Shown here piece after piece: positions 49,197 through 60,159 of a stretch of DNA of 64,000 nt. The notes beneath the pieces were generated by a model. It had not been told where the DNA came from, searched no databases, and saw nothing but the letters and a program-made list of their open reading frames with translations. How positions within the stretch are numbered: the stretch's first letter is position 1; the number at the start of each line of letters is the position of its first letter. This DNA is from Cranoglanis bouderius (lineage: Eukaryota; Chordata; Actinopteri; Siluriformes; Cranoglanididae): positions 37,578,301 through 37,642,300 of the forward strand of contig CM042535.1 in NCBI GenBank assembly GCA_023630585.1, in the 5' to 3' direction. A program made the position numbers and the translations under genes.

Positions 49197-52100
49197 AAAA
49201 CAAAAGGAACCATCCATTTTCAAAATGTCCTCAAAAGAATTTAGACCTCAGAACGTTGCGTTGTCTTTTCTCTCTTTCTCTCTCTCTCTCTCTTTGTCCC
49301 TCCCTTCTTCCTTTATCGTCTCTCTCGAACAAAGCGCTAGGTGTGTTCAAATAACCGCCGGTGTAAATTGTTTTCGAGAACTTCTCGTGCGTTTTCGGAG
49401 ACTGATTAGCGAACGTAAACCATATCACGGTAGTGGATGAGTAAGAGATCATTGAATCATGAGGAAAAACAGCGAGTATAGAGGGAAGAATCAGTCATCA
49501 CGATCTCGTTGGGTTAGCGTAGCTAACTTTTATTGTTTGCTCGTTCGGTTGAACTCAGTGTTTGATTAGTGAGGACGTGTTTAAATTAGTTATGACGCAA
49601 TAAAAGTGATGAATCCAAATGATTGAGTCTGGTCAATCCCTGATCCAAATCCTGTGCAATGATAACTCTCTACATTTAAACTTGTTCATTTTTATTTTTT
49701 TGGACCCAATTTGGTCGCCTGCCAGTTCCAAAGCACCAGCTCCAACTCTCCTGCATCACAGGGTGGCGTAACACGCCCTGTTCCGCATACACCAACGAAT
49801 AGTAAATCAGCAGTGTTGATGTGTTGATGTTCGAAAAGCGAAAACATTTCCTTCATGCTTTTGCTTGAAGTGGCTGTAGCAATTCTCGTGAATCAAATTA
49901 TATAAAAAGCTTCGAAGGTCAAGGTTACCGGTAAGATTAGGGGCGGGGTTGACATTTGTACTTTTCCGTAAACCCAAACGCATGAAATGTAGTTGGTTAT
50001 TTTTCATTTTTAAGAGCTTTTGATCTCCTTAGTTCCTCAGACGCTCCCGTAACCTTGATGGAAACAGTGTCCCTGCTTTCTCTCTCTCACCGTCTCTATG
50101 ACGGAGCGTTATTCTGTCCTTTCTCTCTCACACACACACACACATGCGGACAGTTCTAATGAGGCCCGTCTCTAAAGCTCCATGTACGCACTCGGAGCTG
50201 TCACATTAGCATGCACTTCACCCTCTTAAACACTACATCAAATACCTGGCACTGAAGTGCTCTCCGAGGACCATGACGACCCGCCGTCACTACATCACGC
50301 TCGCTACAACCTGACAGAGACGCCTCGTGAAAAAAAACCTTTTAAATTCCTGTTTTGTCTTCGGCGTAAAGTGGCAGTCTCGGAGGGGATTCGTTTTCTC
50401 TGGAATGCTCCTAGTCGTGAAAATACTTTTCTTTATTCGTCTTTTTAAAGCGGGTGTATAAACTTATAATCAGCTTTTAATCAGCTGTGGCACTGAAACA
50501 TTACATCCAGAATGTAGTGGATTATTTTTTAAACTGGTTTAAGGTTAAAGTAAACAGATTTACTGTATAATAATACACAAAAAAGGTTCAATCTCCAACC
50601 CTAAATGGCTTTTCGGTTTGTTACCAAACAAAGAAATACATTAAAAAAAAAAAAAACTGCTTAAAGGCCAGGTTTGAAAAAAGAAAAAATTGGAACGAGT
50701 CATTTGGGAGTCGAATCTTATTGGTGAGCTGAGTCGATTCCTCCAACTGACTCAATAAAAACAGACAGAATTCCCATCACTCCCATCACATTCCCAAACA
50801 GAATGAAGTTTCGTCACTGAAGGTTGAGGATCTCCATCTCTCCTCGTCTCTCTCTTTACATCTACATCTACATCTACGTCTCATTTTTTCGCCCTTCCCT
50901 GGACTTCCTGTTTGTGTATCGGAAGACATGAAGATCTAACTATCTTCTACATCTCGTCTCGTCTTCTCATCCCGTCCCTTAATTAGTTCTTCACCCAGGC
51001 GCCGCTGTTCAGTTATGAAACCCGGCATCTCCATCCGTTCCCGGCTCGCCCCATCCGAACGTTGGATGAATACCGCGCCTCCAATCGAAGAAATCAATTC
51101 TCATTTAATCACGCTCTGGACGATCTGCAAGGTCAGGACGTCCTGCGGGACGAGGGACGGGGCAGAGAGCGCCGATTGGATAGACAGAATGACGGAAAGA
51201 TGTAAACATCTTTCTGCACTTCTCCGACAAGTCAAGGTTCGAAAACCTTTTTGTGAGAAAAAAAAGAAAAAAAGAGAGATGATCTAGACGCACCTGGGAT
51301 TCATTTCCATTTTCCGACGGTATTGATTAGGCAGGGGAACGCTCGTGATTAAAAATTTGCAATTGTGATTCATCGAGGTCCAGACGGAGCCAGAGTCAAC
51401 GTCTTTAATAGTCAAATGGTTGTGTGACGGGGGGGAAAAAATGAGGTTATGGTAATATATGAGGAGCCATCTGGACCTGAGAAATGACCCACAAGCATAA
51501 AATATTATATTTGGAACCGGGAGAGCTGTTAGAAAGAGTAATGAACAGCATTTTATTGTAAATCAATGGCGGAAGTCACGACCAGCAACCCAAAGACGGT
51601 TCCAATGTACTTTATAAAAAGTCTATCACGTTCATTGTTAGCCATCTAATGCACCAATTTTGGAACTTTCTCAGCAGTCTGGTTCTTATTGAACTTTGAC
51701 CCCTGTATCCTAAATATTTTGCTGTCTCAGATCTGCGTGGTGCAGATGAGTGATGACTCGCTATTTCTGCAAATCCTCGTAAAGGGTTCACAGAAAACCA
51801 ATGCTAATAATATGCTACCTACAGTATCTTTTTAAAAACAAAACAGAACAACTTCTGTTATAAATGAACACCATCTGAAAAACAATGCCAGGAAGGATTT
51901 TGATCCTCCTCATGCGCAGAAAGGATGCCTAACAATGTTTTTTTTTTTTTTTTTTTTTCACACAAGTTTCACACCCGAGGCTATACACGTTTTAATGCAG
52001 AGAGAAAAAAAAAAGCATGCACCTGGTGGTCATTAGTCCTGGAATCAGATCAGTCATCCACACCAGAGCTTTGCGGGGATGCGGCACAAACACACGTGTG

Positions 52101-52329
52101 GTAATGAGTTTATGAGCTGAACCAAGGCACTTATAAATCGAAGCATGTGGTGGACCACAACTTCCCTACTAAGCAATTTTATAATTTATTTCTAGATGGT
52201 TTACTGATGGACATTAAGCAGTTAACGCTGTGGATTAAAAATGTCACAGCTGAGTATTTGCTTGTATTAGATTTTGATACTTGATGAAATAACAGTAGTG
52301 GTGGAAACCATACAGATCTTCCACCAAGT
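48846..52329. other. Intergenic stretch with minor repeats, no gene seen
   Basis: Contains (CA)n at 49,147-49,196 and (CT)n near 49,270-49,294; otherwise unique. Patches at about 48,960-49,140 and 51,000-51,270 are free of repeats and moderately GC-rich. No gene was recognised. Confidence 0.55.
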
Positions 52330-52465
52330 GGTTTGCATGGTGGGTATATATACCCAGGGTCCAATTTTCCCAGTGGACCCTATATTCCATGGGCCCTGTG
52401 TTGTTGAAATTTTCCAGGAAACTGCCCTATACTCCCAGAACTCAATGTTCCCAGGGCCCTATATA

Positions 52466-53075
52466 CATTATATGACCAAAGGTATGTGCACCCCTGACTA
52501 TCACACCCATATGTAGTTCTTCCACAAAGTTGGAAGCACACAAGACTTTAGCTTGAACCATAATGGTGCCCACTTGAACATCTAATCAGTACCTTAAGAA
52601 GTTCTTGATCAACTAAAACAGGTGTGTTAGATTTTGGTTGGAGATGAAACCTGCAGGAAGGTAGATCTCAAGGAACGGGGTTGGTGACCACTGCTCCAGA
52701 ATGTATTTGTATGCTGTAGCATTAAAATCTCCCTTCACTGGAACTAAGAGACCCAAACCTGCTCCAGCATGACAATGCTCCTGTGCACAAAGCGAGCTCC
52801 ATGAAGACATGGTGTGTTAAGATTGGATTGGAGGAACCCGAGTGTCCGGCACAGATCCCTGACCTCAGCACCTTTGGGATGAACTGAAACTGGAGCCTCC
52901 TCACGCAACAACAACATTTGACCTCACTAATGCTCTTGTAGCTGAATGAACACAAAACCACCCCACAGCCACACTCCGAAATCTAGTGGAAAGCCTTCCC
53001 AGAAGAGTGGAGCTTATTGTAACAGCAAAGAGGGAATAAATTCTAGAATGAGATGTTCAACAAGCATGTATATGT
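52466..53075 (+). pseudogene. Decayed Tc1-like transposon (tatatgaccaaaggtatg terminus)
   Basis: The left terminus has tatatgaccaaaggtatgtg. The interior translates in pieces as the second catalytic Asp region of a Tc1-like transposase (LLQHDNAPVHKASSMKTW), then a damaged third-residue region (LSTFGMNWNWSLL) and a C-terminal tail (WKAFPEEWSLL). The N-terminal half is absent, and the right terminus fades after gatgttcaacaagcatg. A different element interrupts it at about 52,551-52,693. Confidence 0.8.
52551..52693 (+). mobile_element. Half MITE nested in the Tc1-like element
   Basis: The segment ends with ctgcaggaaggtagatctca and ggaacggggttggtgaccac, the same right terminus as the MITE at 37,238-37,432. 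The left terminus is missing, so this is a truncated copy. Confidence 0.65.
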
Positions 53076-53640
53076 TTTTATATGTGGTTCTACACACCCA
53101 TAACCCTACTGTAGACCTACTGTACATACACAACATTCCCAGGACCCTGTACTCTCTCATTGAAACATTCTAGGAAACAAACCTATGCTCTTAGAGCACT
53201 ATAGTCGTAGGGCCGTATATAGTATATCAATGCATCTATCTACCAAAGTCACTATATTCCCAGGACCCCATGTTCTTTGAGTGAATTTTTAGGACACAAC
53301 CCTATACCTAGGACCCTGTGTGTCCAGGTCCTTATATACCCAGGGTCCTGGGTGTTCCCTGAGACCTTCATTCCAAGGGTCCAATGTTTCCAGGTCCTTA
53401 TATACACAAGGTCTTATGGTGTAGCCAAGTCACTATATTCCTAAGTTCCCAGGATCCTATGTCCCCATGCTACTATACTCCTAGAGCCCTATGTTACCAT
53501 GTTAAAACTGTCAAGGAAACAAGCTTGGGCCCTACATTACTAAGGGCCTTATGATCTTTCAGTGACATCTCATAGGACCCAACGTTTCCAGGCCACCATA
53601 GACTCCAAGGCTCCTTTGTTCCCTTATTGAAATTTTCTAG

Positions 53641-54109
53641 GAAGCATCTCCATTTGTTTTATTTTTTATTTTTTGGTTTTTTTTATGTTTCCCTAATCCG
53701 AAGAAGAAGATAAACGTCCAGACCTTGTTATATTCACAAACGTACATATTCAGCTATTATATGTTCAGTAAATATCAGAAATTAGACTTAAACCAAAGCG
53801 TGGTTTGTGTACTGAAGGAATCCGAGCGGTCCGGGAAGATCGGCTGCTTTTTGCGAGCTCTAAGCACAGTAAAAGCGATAACTTTTTAAATTTTTTTTAT
53901 TTATATAGCACCCATCATGCTTTGCACTCAGCATTCTGGCCTATAACGTCAACCAATATACTGCCTTACACACCCTGAGCAAGTGTCTAGTCTACAAAAA
54001 CGACGATATTAAAGCCGGTATTAGAGGTGCAGTCATATGGCTATGGAACAGGAAAAAATGAATAATGAATGAGAAAAGCTGGATCAGGTCAAAACACCTT
54101 TTTACTCAA
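53641..54109. other. Intergenic stretch, no gene seen
   Basis: Unique, AT-rich sequence with T runs. Nothing recognised. Confidence 0.5.
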
Positions 54110-54380
54110 AACTCCGTCGCTCGGTGGTCCAAAGTCCTCTTCTCAGATGAAAGTAAATGTTGCATTTCATTTGGAAATCAAGGTCCCAGAGTCTGGAGGA
54201 AGAGTGGAGAGGCACAGAATCCAAGTTGCCTGAAGTCCAGTGTGAAGTTTCCACAGTCAGTGATGATTTGGGGTGCCATGATGTCATCTGCTGGTGTCGG
54301 TCCACTGGGTTTTCTCAAGTCGAGAGATTTTAGAGCACTATCATGCTTCCATCTGCTGACAAGCTTTTCTGATGGTAAAT
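54110..54380 (+). pseudogene. Tc1-like transposase fragment
   Basis: Translates as SVARWSKVLFSDESKCCISF and then PQSVMIWGAMMSSAGVGPL, the first catalytic Asp region and the following core of a Tc1/mariner-type transposase. After FLKS an internal deletion and frameshift join sequence from further along the gene (related to a leaf of EHFMLPSADKLF). The second and third catalytic residues and both terminal repeats are missing. Confidence 0.85.
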
Positions 54381-54423
54381 ACCAGAATTCCTAAATTGCG
54401 AATTCAGTGTGTGAGACGGTGTG

Positions 54424-54577
54424 TGTTCAGCGTACACCTCCTCCTCTTCCTCCTCCTCTTCCTCCTCCTCTTCCTCCTCCTCTGTGCCGAGCCACTGATC
54501 TGACAGGTCGTGCGTTAAACTGCTATCAGCTACCAGGCGAGCTTACAAAGATGACCTTCAAACACATACGCATCATG

Positions 54578-54616
<39 letters not shown>

Positions 54617-54743
54617 GCACACACGCACACACACACACACACACACACAGACACACACACACACACAGAACATCAAAGGCAACGGTGCAGATAAGAGTTT
54701 GACCAGAGGAAAATACAGAAGGTCAAAAGTGTGAGGTCAGTCA

Positions 54744-54819
<76 letters not shown>

Positions 54820-55000
54820 TCCTGATATGAAGTGTTCTCCCATACACCAGCACTCCCTGACCTCAGTTGGACACAGGAACAGGTTCTTCGAACATGAAGG
54901 GCTCTTTGAGGACGACTGTGAACATACTTCAGATCTGGAGTGTGTGTGTGTGCGTGTGTGTGTGTGTGTGTGTGTGGGGGGGGTGTGTGTGTGTGTGTAA
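54424..55000. repeat. (CTT/CCT)n, (CA)n and (GT)n cluster
   Basis: A 12-bp-periodic ctcctcttcctc tract lies at 54,424-54,483, interrupted (CA)n at 54,578-54,665, (CA)n at 54,748-54,814, and (GT)n broken by a G run at 54,941-54,998. Confidence 0.95.
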
Positions 55001-55049
55001 TGAGTGGAGTTCAGGGTGGTCTGTGGCTGACAGATGGCACCACTGTTAT

Positions 55050-55478
55050 ACAGAGAGAGAGAGAGATTGAGAGAGAGAGAGAGATTGAGAGAGAGAGAGA
55101 GAGAGGGAGAGAGAGAGAGAGAGAGAGATAAACAGAGAGGGAGAAGGAGAGATAAACAGACAGACAGACAGAGTGAGAGACAGACAGACAGACAGAGTGA
55201 GAGACAGACAGACAGAGTGTGAGACAGACAGACAGACAGAGTGAGAGACAGACAGACAGAGTGAGAGACAGACAGACAGACAGACAGACAGAGTGAGAGA
55301 CAGACAGACAGACATAGAGAGGCAGACAGTGAGAGTGAGAGAGACAGGAAGACTCTGAACACTCTTTCTCGCTTTCTCCCTCTTCCCATGTGTTTTCTTT
55401 CCTTCTTTCTCCCTCCATATGTTTCTTTCCATTTTCTTATTTTTGTCCCTCATCTATGCTACTTTTCTTTTCCCCCTC

Positions 55479-55548
<70 letters not shown>

Positions 55549-55760
55549 CTTCCTCGTTATATGCTTTTTTCTTTCTTTTTATCCTCTGCTTTCTCATGTT
55601 TCTTTCACCGTCTCACTGTTGCTTCCACACTATCCTTCTCTAATCTTTAAAAAAAAAGAAGAAAAAAAAGCCTTTTCTCTCTTTTTTGTTTGTTTTCTCC
55701 TTCTCACTTCCTGTCTCACTTCCTGTCTCACTTCCTGTCTCACTTTGACATTCTGGATCT
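55050..55760. repeat. Purine block followed by pyrimidine block
   Basis: (GA)n with gattga interruptions at 55,050-55,130 passes into (GACA)n-type repeats to about 55,345. Sequence then switches to CT-rich with (TTTC)n at 55,485-55,549. Three exact 12-bp ctcacttcctgt units lie at 55,703-55,738. No coding capacity. Confidence 0.93.
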
Positions 55761-55857
55761 TCATCTTTGATGAAAAGTAGGTGATTATTCGGGTGAAACA
55801 AATGATGAGGTGTTGCTGGAAACGCACAGGAAACACACACACATACTTGTCTCGAGG

Positions 55858-55858
<1 letters not shown>

Positions 55859-55904
<46 letters not shown>

Positions 55905-56030
55905 CCCCAGTCTGTTTATCCAAAATGGAGACCCAAGAGCACCATTTATTTCCCCTTTCACTTCATAACAACGACTTTCCATTAGTCTCTCTGCTGCGTC
56001 TTCTGATGGGACAGGTGTATGTGTGTGTGT

Positions 56031-56089
<59 letters not shown>

Positions 56090-56285
56090 CAGTGGTGTGT
56101 ACCCTTTAAGTAAGGGCATAGTAATATACACAGAATGAAGGAGCAAGCATGGATGAAGACATGGGTGGGATGGAGAGGGGGGGAGGGGGAGACTCTCAGT
56201 GATGCTGTAAATGGAGAATATGAGTTATTATCAGTTTTCTTCCACTCATCCTCCGGAGCTTACCGGATCAACGAGGTCATACTCA

Positions 56286-56321
<36 letters not shown>
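55859..56321. repeat. (CA)n, (GT)n, (CA)n tracts
   Basis: (CA)n 55,859-55,901, (GT)n about 56,019-56,088 and (CA)n about 56,289-56,321. Confidence 0.95.
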
Positions 56322-56322
<1 letters not shown>

Positions 56323-56611
56323 CAGAAACGTGATAGAGTGATGAACCATTCAGTGATATCCATAACAGGCTCCGCCCCAGTCACTCCCTGGAGCAGGTTT
56401 CTTTGGTGCTAAAGTACCTCAACCTGCTGAAACAGTTCCTAAGTTCCAGAAATAGTTCCTAATTTTCTGATTTACGAGTACCTAAGAGTTCCTAGACCCA
56501 TGATTCCCAGATCCAAAAACTGGGTTTGGAAAAAAAAAAAAAAAAAAAAAAAAAACCTCCTCAGTAACTTTTCAGCTTCTTACAATATTCTTGAGTTCAT
56601 GAAACCGGGGT

Positions 56612-56925
56612 CAGTTTATGGGTTCCTGAAAAGGTTCCTCTGGTGGAAACAGAATGTAATTGGAATGGGTTCCTGAAAAGGTTCCTCTGGTGGAAACAGA
56701 ATGTAATTGGAATGGGTTCCTGAAAAGGTTCCTCTGGTGGAAACAGAACGTAATTGGAATGGGTTCCTGAAAAGGTTCCTCTGGTGGAAACAGAACGTAA
56801 TTGGAATGGGTTCCTGAAAAGGTTCCTCTGGTGGAAACAGAACGTTATTGGAATGGGTTCCTGAAAAGGTTCCTCTGGTGGAAACAGAACGTTATTGGAA
56901 TGGGTTCCTGAAAAGTGTTCCTCCT
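56612..56925. repeat. 47-bp tandem repeat, about six copies
   Basis: The word tggtggaaacag starts at 56,641, 56,688, 56,735, 56,782, 56,829 and 56,876, exactly 47 bp apart. Copies differ at single positions (aatgtaatt, aacgtaatt, aacgttatt) in an ordered way along the array. It is preceded by gttcctaa-rich sequence (56,395-56,500) and a poly-A run (56,528-56,555). Confidence 0.97.
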
Positions 56926-57026
56926 TTTGTAAACATGTTTATTAATCACGCTTGGTGTAGTAGAGAGCTGATCAAAGCTCAGTGTTTATTAGGTTTTATA
57001 TCATCATGGATGCAGAAGCATCATGG

Positions 57027-57027
<1 letters not shown>

Positions 57028-57062
<35 letters not shown>

Positions 57063-57212
57063 CTTCTATGCTTGCTGAACCAACAAGGTCACCTTAATGG
57101 ACCATTACAGACTCCGTCTCTCTAACTCTTTGTCTTTGTCCCTCTCTAACTTCTGTCTTCTTTCCATCTCACCATCACTCATAACTCTCTCTCTCTCTCT
57201 CTCTCTCTCTTT
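57028..57212. repeat. (CT)n tracts
   Basis: (CT)n at about 57,028-57,058 and 57,187-57,212 within CT-rich sequence. Confidence 0.9.
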
Positions 57213-57539
57213 CATCCTCTGCCATTCTCTATCTCCTCATCCCATGCCGTCTCTCTTTATCGTATGCCTCATTTTCTTCTGAGCCGTGCCGCTCTGGAAG
57301 AAGTGTGAATGTAAACGTAAACGTCCTTATAGCCAATTTTAGATACGTTTCAAAATTCCTGCGCGGCGAGATAACGGACACGGTGGGGGGGGGGGTGTGG
57401 GGTGGGTGGTTGTTGGGACCGAACGGAGTCACAATAATACAGATAGCACACGGCTAGAACATGTTCGTGTATAATATCAGTGCTGGTATTACAAAAAGCG
57501 ATGAGGAGCTTACGGTGTAATCTCGCTCTACGGACGCTT

Positions 57540-57845
57540 TTACGATTCGTCCCACACAGAGTGGAAAAGAGACGGACACACGGCGGCGTGCGCGGTTTCG
57601 CCCAGCTATTCCTTATACGCTTTTTTCGCAATTTTTCGGTAACATGACAAGCTGCGCCACGAGAGGCTGGTGCTGGAACGACTGTTTATAGCTACTGTAA
57701 CGTACGTGAGACGTAAACTTCGTTGGGTTTCCTATAAATGGATCTACAGTATGATACATTCGTGTAATTGTTGGTAAATAAATTGTTGGCTGTGATATCC
57801 ACTAAGAGGAATAAAACGCGATGTTATCGGAAAAAGTGCGCAAAC
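57540..57845 (+). repeat. Dispersed repeat family 2, copy
   Basis: Shares cggtaacatgacaagctgcg, ctgtttatagctactgtaac, cctataaatggat and gaggaataaaacgcgatgtt in the order of the 39.3-kb copy. Confidence 0.65.
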
Positions 57846-57879
57846 GAACGTAACATTCATACGGAATGCATTATGGTCG

Positions 57880-58180
57880 GTTTAGATTTTCACGCCGTTC
57901 CAATTTTGCATATCAGGTTTAATTAAACTCAGACTTCCGGCTCCATCGTTCTCTCCTTCACGCGATCTGTCTTCCCGTATTATTTCCGTCCTGCCTCATT
58001 TGCATACTAACGATCTGAAGATATGCGACGTATTTCTGTATTTAAATGAGACAGCGTGTTTATTCATGAGATCCCGAGCGGAGGCAGAGCCGTAACCAAA
58101 CGCCATCTGATCTCGCACGAGATGTTCGGATTAGCCGCAGGGAAGACGCGTTATTTAATAATAACCGAACCCGCTTGTCA
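57880..58180. other. Repeat-free island, possible non-coding regulatory element
   Basis: About 300 bp between transposon-derived sequences without simple repeats. It contains an octamer-like catttgcata and several AT-rich homeodomain-type words. No open frame of note. Conservation cannot be judged here. Confidence 0.3.
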
Positions 58181-58315
58181 GATTTAATCATTTTTCTGCG
58201 ACTGATGATGAGGTTCAGCTTTCTGCTTTTGTATAATAAAAGATATTAATAAATAAACATGTATTAACCTGGGTATAAAAGTGTGAAAACTGGCACCAAT
58301 AATCCACCAATGATA

Positions 58316-58945
58316 TACAGTTGCGTGCAGGTTCGGCTGCCCCCTGGCCAACGTATTTTTAATTATTTTTGAAGTGAAAAGAAGTAAAAACAAATTCTAC
58401 AGCAAACAAGTTTTTTTTCTTCTGCAAATGTTAACACACAGCTACTTTATATAGGCTTTAACTGATTCATTAGGACTCGTTTCTCAGGTCAAGAATTCTC
58501 ATTAGGAATAATAATTCCAGAGTGCAATAAATTCTTGTGCTAACACTCAACAACCATGGGCTCCTCTAAGCGGCTGAATGAGGATCTGAAAATGAAGCTA
58601 ATCGATGTCTACAAAGCAGCAGAAGGCCATGAAAAGATGCTAGCTCACAGTTTCTGCTTTCCGAAATATCATTAAGACATGGCAGTTAAGACCAGGAGAA
58701 CTCGCAGAAAGGCAAAGCAAAATCCCCAGATGACACTAAGGACCTGCAAGAGGCAAGAAGACGCAGCATTCCTTGCACAAATATGATCTGCATGGAAGAG
58801 TCATCAGAAGCAGATCTTACCTGTGACCTCATCACTAAAGTCAACGTCTGCTAGTATGCAAAACAACATCTAGATTCGACAGAGGCATTTTGTGAAGTAA
58901 AATGGAAGTCTTTTGGCCAAAGGTATATTTGGAAGATGGAAGAAT
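58316..58945 (+). pseudogene. Decayed Tc1-like transposon (second family)
   Basis: The left end tacagttgcgtgcag with cccctggccaacg matches a fish Tc1-like terminal repeat as I recall it. A transposase start at 58,555 reads MGSSKRLNEDLKMKLIDVYK and is soon broken by frameshift and stop. Further pieces (aaggcaaagcaaaatccc, gacctgcaagaggcaag, aatatgatctgcatggaaga) follow the order of the N-terminal half of the transposase. Sequence ends near tggccaaaggtatatttgg, before the catalytic core is complete. Confidence 0.8.
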
Positions 58946-59339
58946 GGATTCCAGTAAATATCAGTAAAGGGTTTATCGTGTTTAGCAGGTCGAGATTTTA
59001 TGCTAGCCGTGTGTATGTCTGTGCAGAGATTATATAAACCACATCTGTGCCCAGTCAGTCGTTCGTCAGTCGTTTACGCGCTCACAATTTCGAGGGTGTG
59101 AGCCCACCTGCTGCCGACCTCACTCCTCCTCCATAATTGCATACCGCACACCTGCAAACAACACACTTTAACACACCAAACCCTGGCATTTTCTTCCACT
59201 GGAGACAGAAAAAAAATGACTTGTCTCTTCTGTCTTTGACTTGTGTTGTGTTACATTGCCATTTTTAAGCGTAGAAGAAACAGAACAAAATCCATTTTGG
59301 AGCCACACGGCCAGATCTGACCTTTTTTTTCAGCTAATC

Positions 59340-59470
59340 TGACCTCAGTGAAGTCCCTGTGAATGAGCTGTTACTATAGAAACGATAACACGTTATAACG
59401 ATCGCATTAATATAAACCTCTGGCTGTGCATCACGTCAGATTTGAGAATTTAACAGCGCACATTTGCAAC
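59340..59470 (-). repeat. Dispersed repeat family 2, end fragment
   Basis: Contains gaagtccctgtgaatgagct, gttactatagaaacgataac and gcattaatataaacc, matching the 42.1-kb and 48.8-kb fragments. Confidence 0.65.
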
Positions 59471-59767
59471 CATGACTCCTTGTTTTCATTACTGCGACAA
59501 AGCTGACATAAAAAAGCCATTTCTGTTTATCTTTGGGTGACAGAATCGTTTATAGTTTATCGTTTCTCCTTCGAAAAAAAAACCTTATCACAGGACGCGC
59601 CCATGCTCCCTCCAGACCATAATACTCGCTGTAAACAGGTTCTGTCCTCCTGCATTAAAATGCACTGATCTGTGAAAGTTATCTTTGTCTCGCTCTCGGA
59701 GACGGGCTTATCAGATTTAAAGGCATGGAAGGCGGATCGTTTGAGGGGATATAAAGCTTTGGTAAGG

Positions 59768-59806
59768 TGCCATCATAATCATCATCATCATCATCATCAT
59801 CATCGT
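59768..59806. repeat. (CAT)n microsatellite
   Basis: About twelve CAT-type triplets with single-base interruptions. Confidence 0.93.
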
Positions 59807-60159
59807 CATCATCGATGTCATTCTGCTCCCATGTGGAGACGAGCCTCTCCCGCATCCTTCTTCTGTCTTTCCGCTTCACACAGTCTACACAGATCCATCC
59901 TTGCCTTGGAAACACTGGAAAGCTTAGAATTGGTCAGTTATTATTTTTGTTTTTACCTGCTAATGAATTTTCTAACAAATAAAATTGGGTGTATTTCGCG
60001 AAATCTAAACAAAACTACATCTGACTGTAACTCGAACCTTCGACCTCCGACCACTCGACTACTTAGAAACTTGGGAAGATGATGATATTGACAGAGATTT
60101 GAGTTTACAGATACACACAGGACAGGACGCAGATTTCATTCCGAAGCTAATCGGAAACA

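Larger units (their letters stand above)
52330..53640. repeat. Degenerate cccaggg/tatatac word repeat
   Basis: Words such as tatattcccaggaccc, tatacccagggtcc, ccctatgtt and attttctaggaaac recur at irregular spacing from about 52,330 to 52,460 and again from about 53,120 to 53,640, on both sides of an inserted Tc1-like fragment. Confidence 0.65.

Noticed and set aside
54673..55453. 238-codon frame and overlapping frames
   Set aside because: Translation of (GACA)n, (GA)n and (CA)n microsatellites.
59672..60082. 136-codon frame with histidine run
   Set aside because: Built on a (CAT)n microsatellite; no homology recognised.
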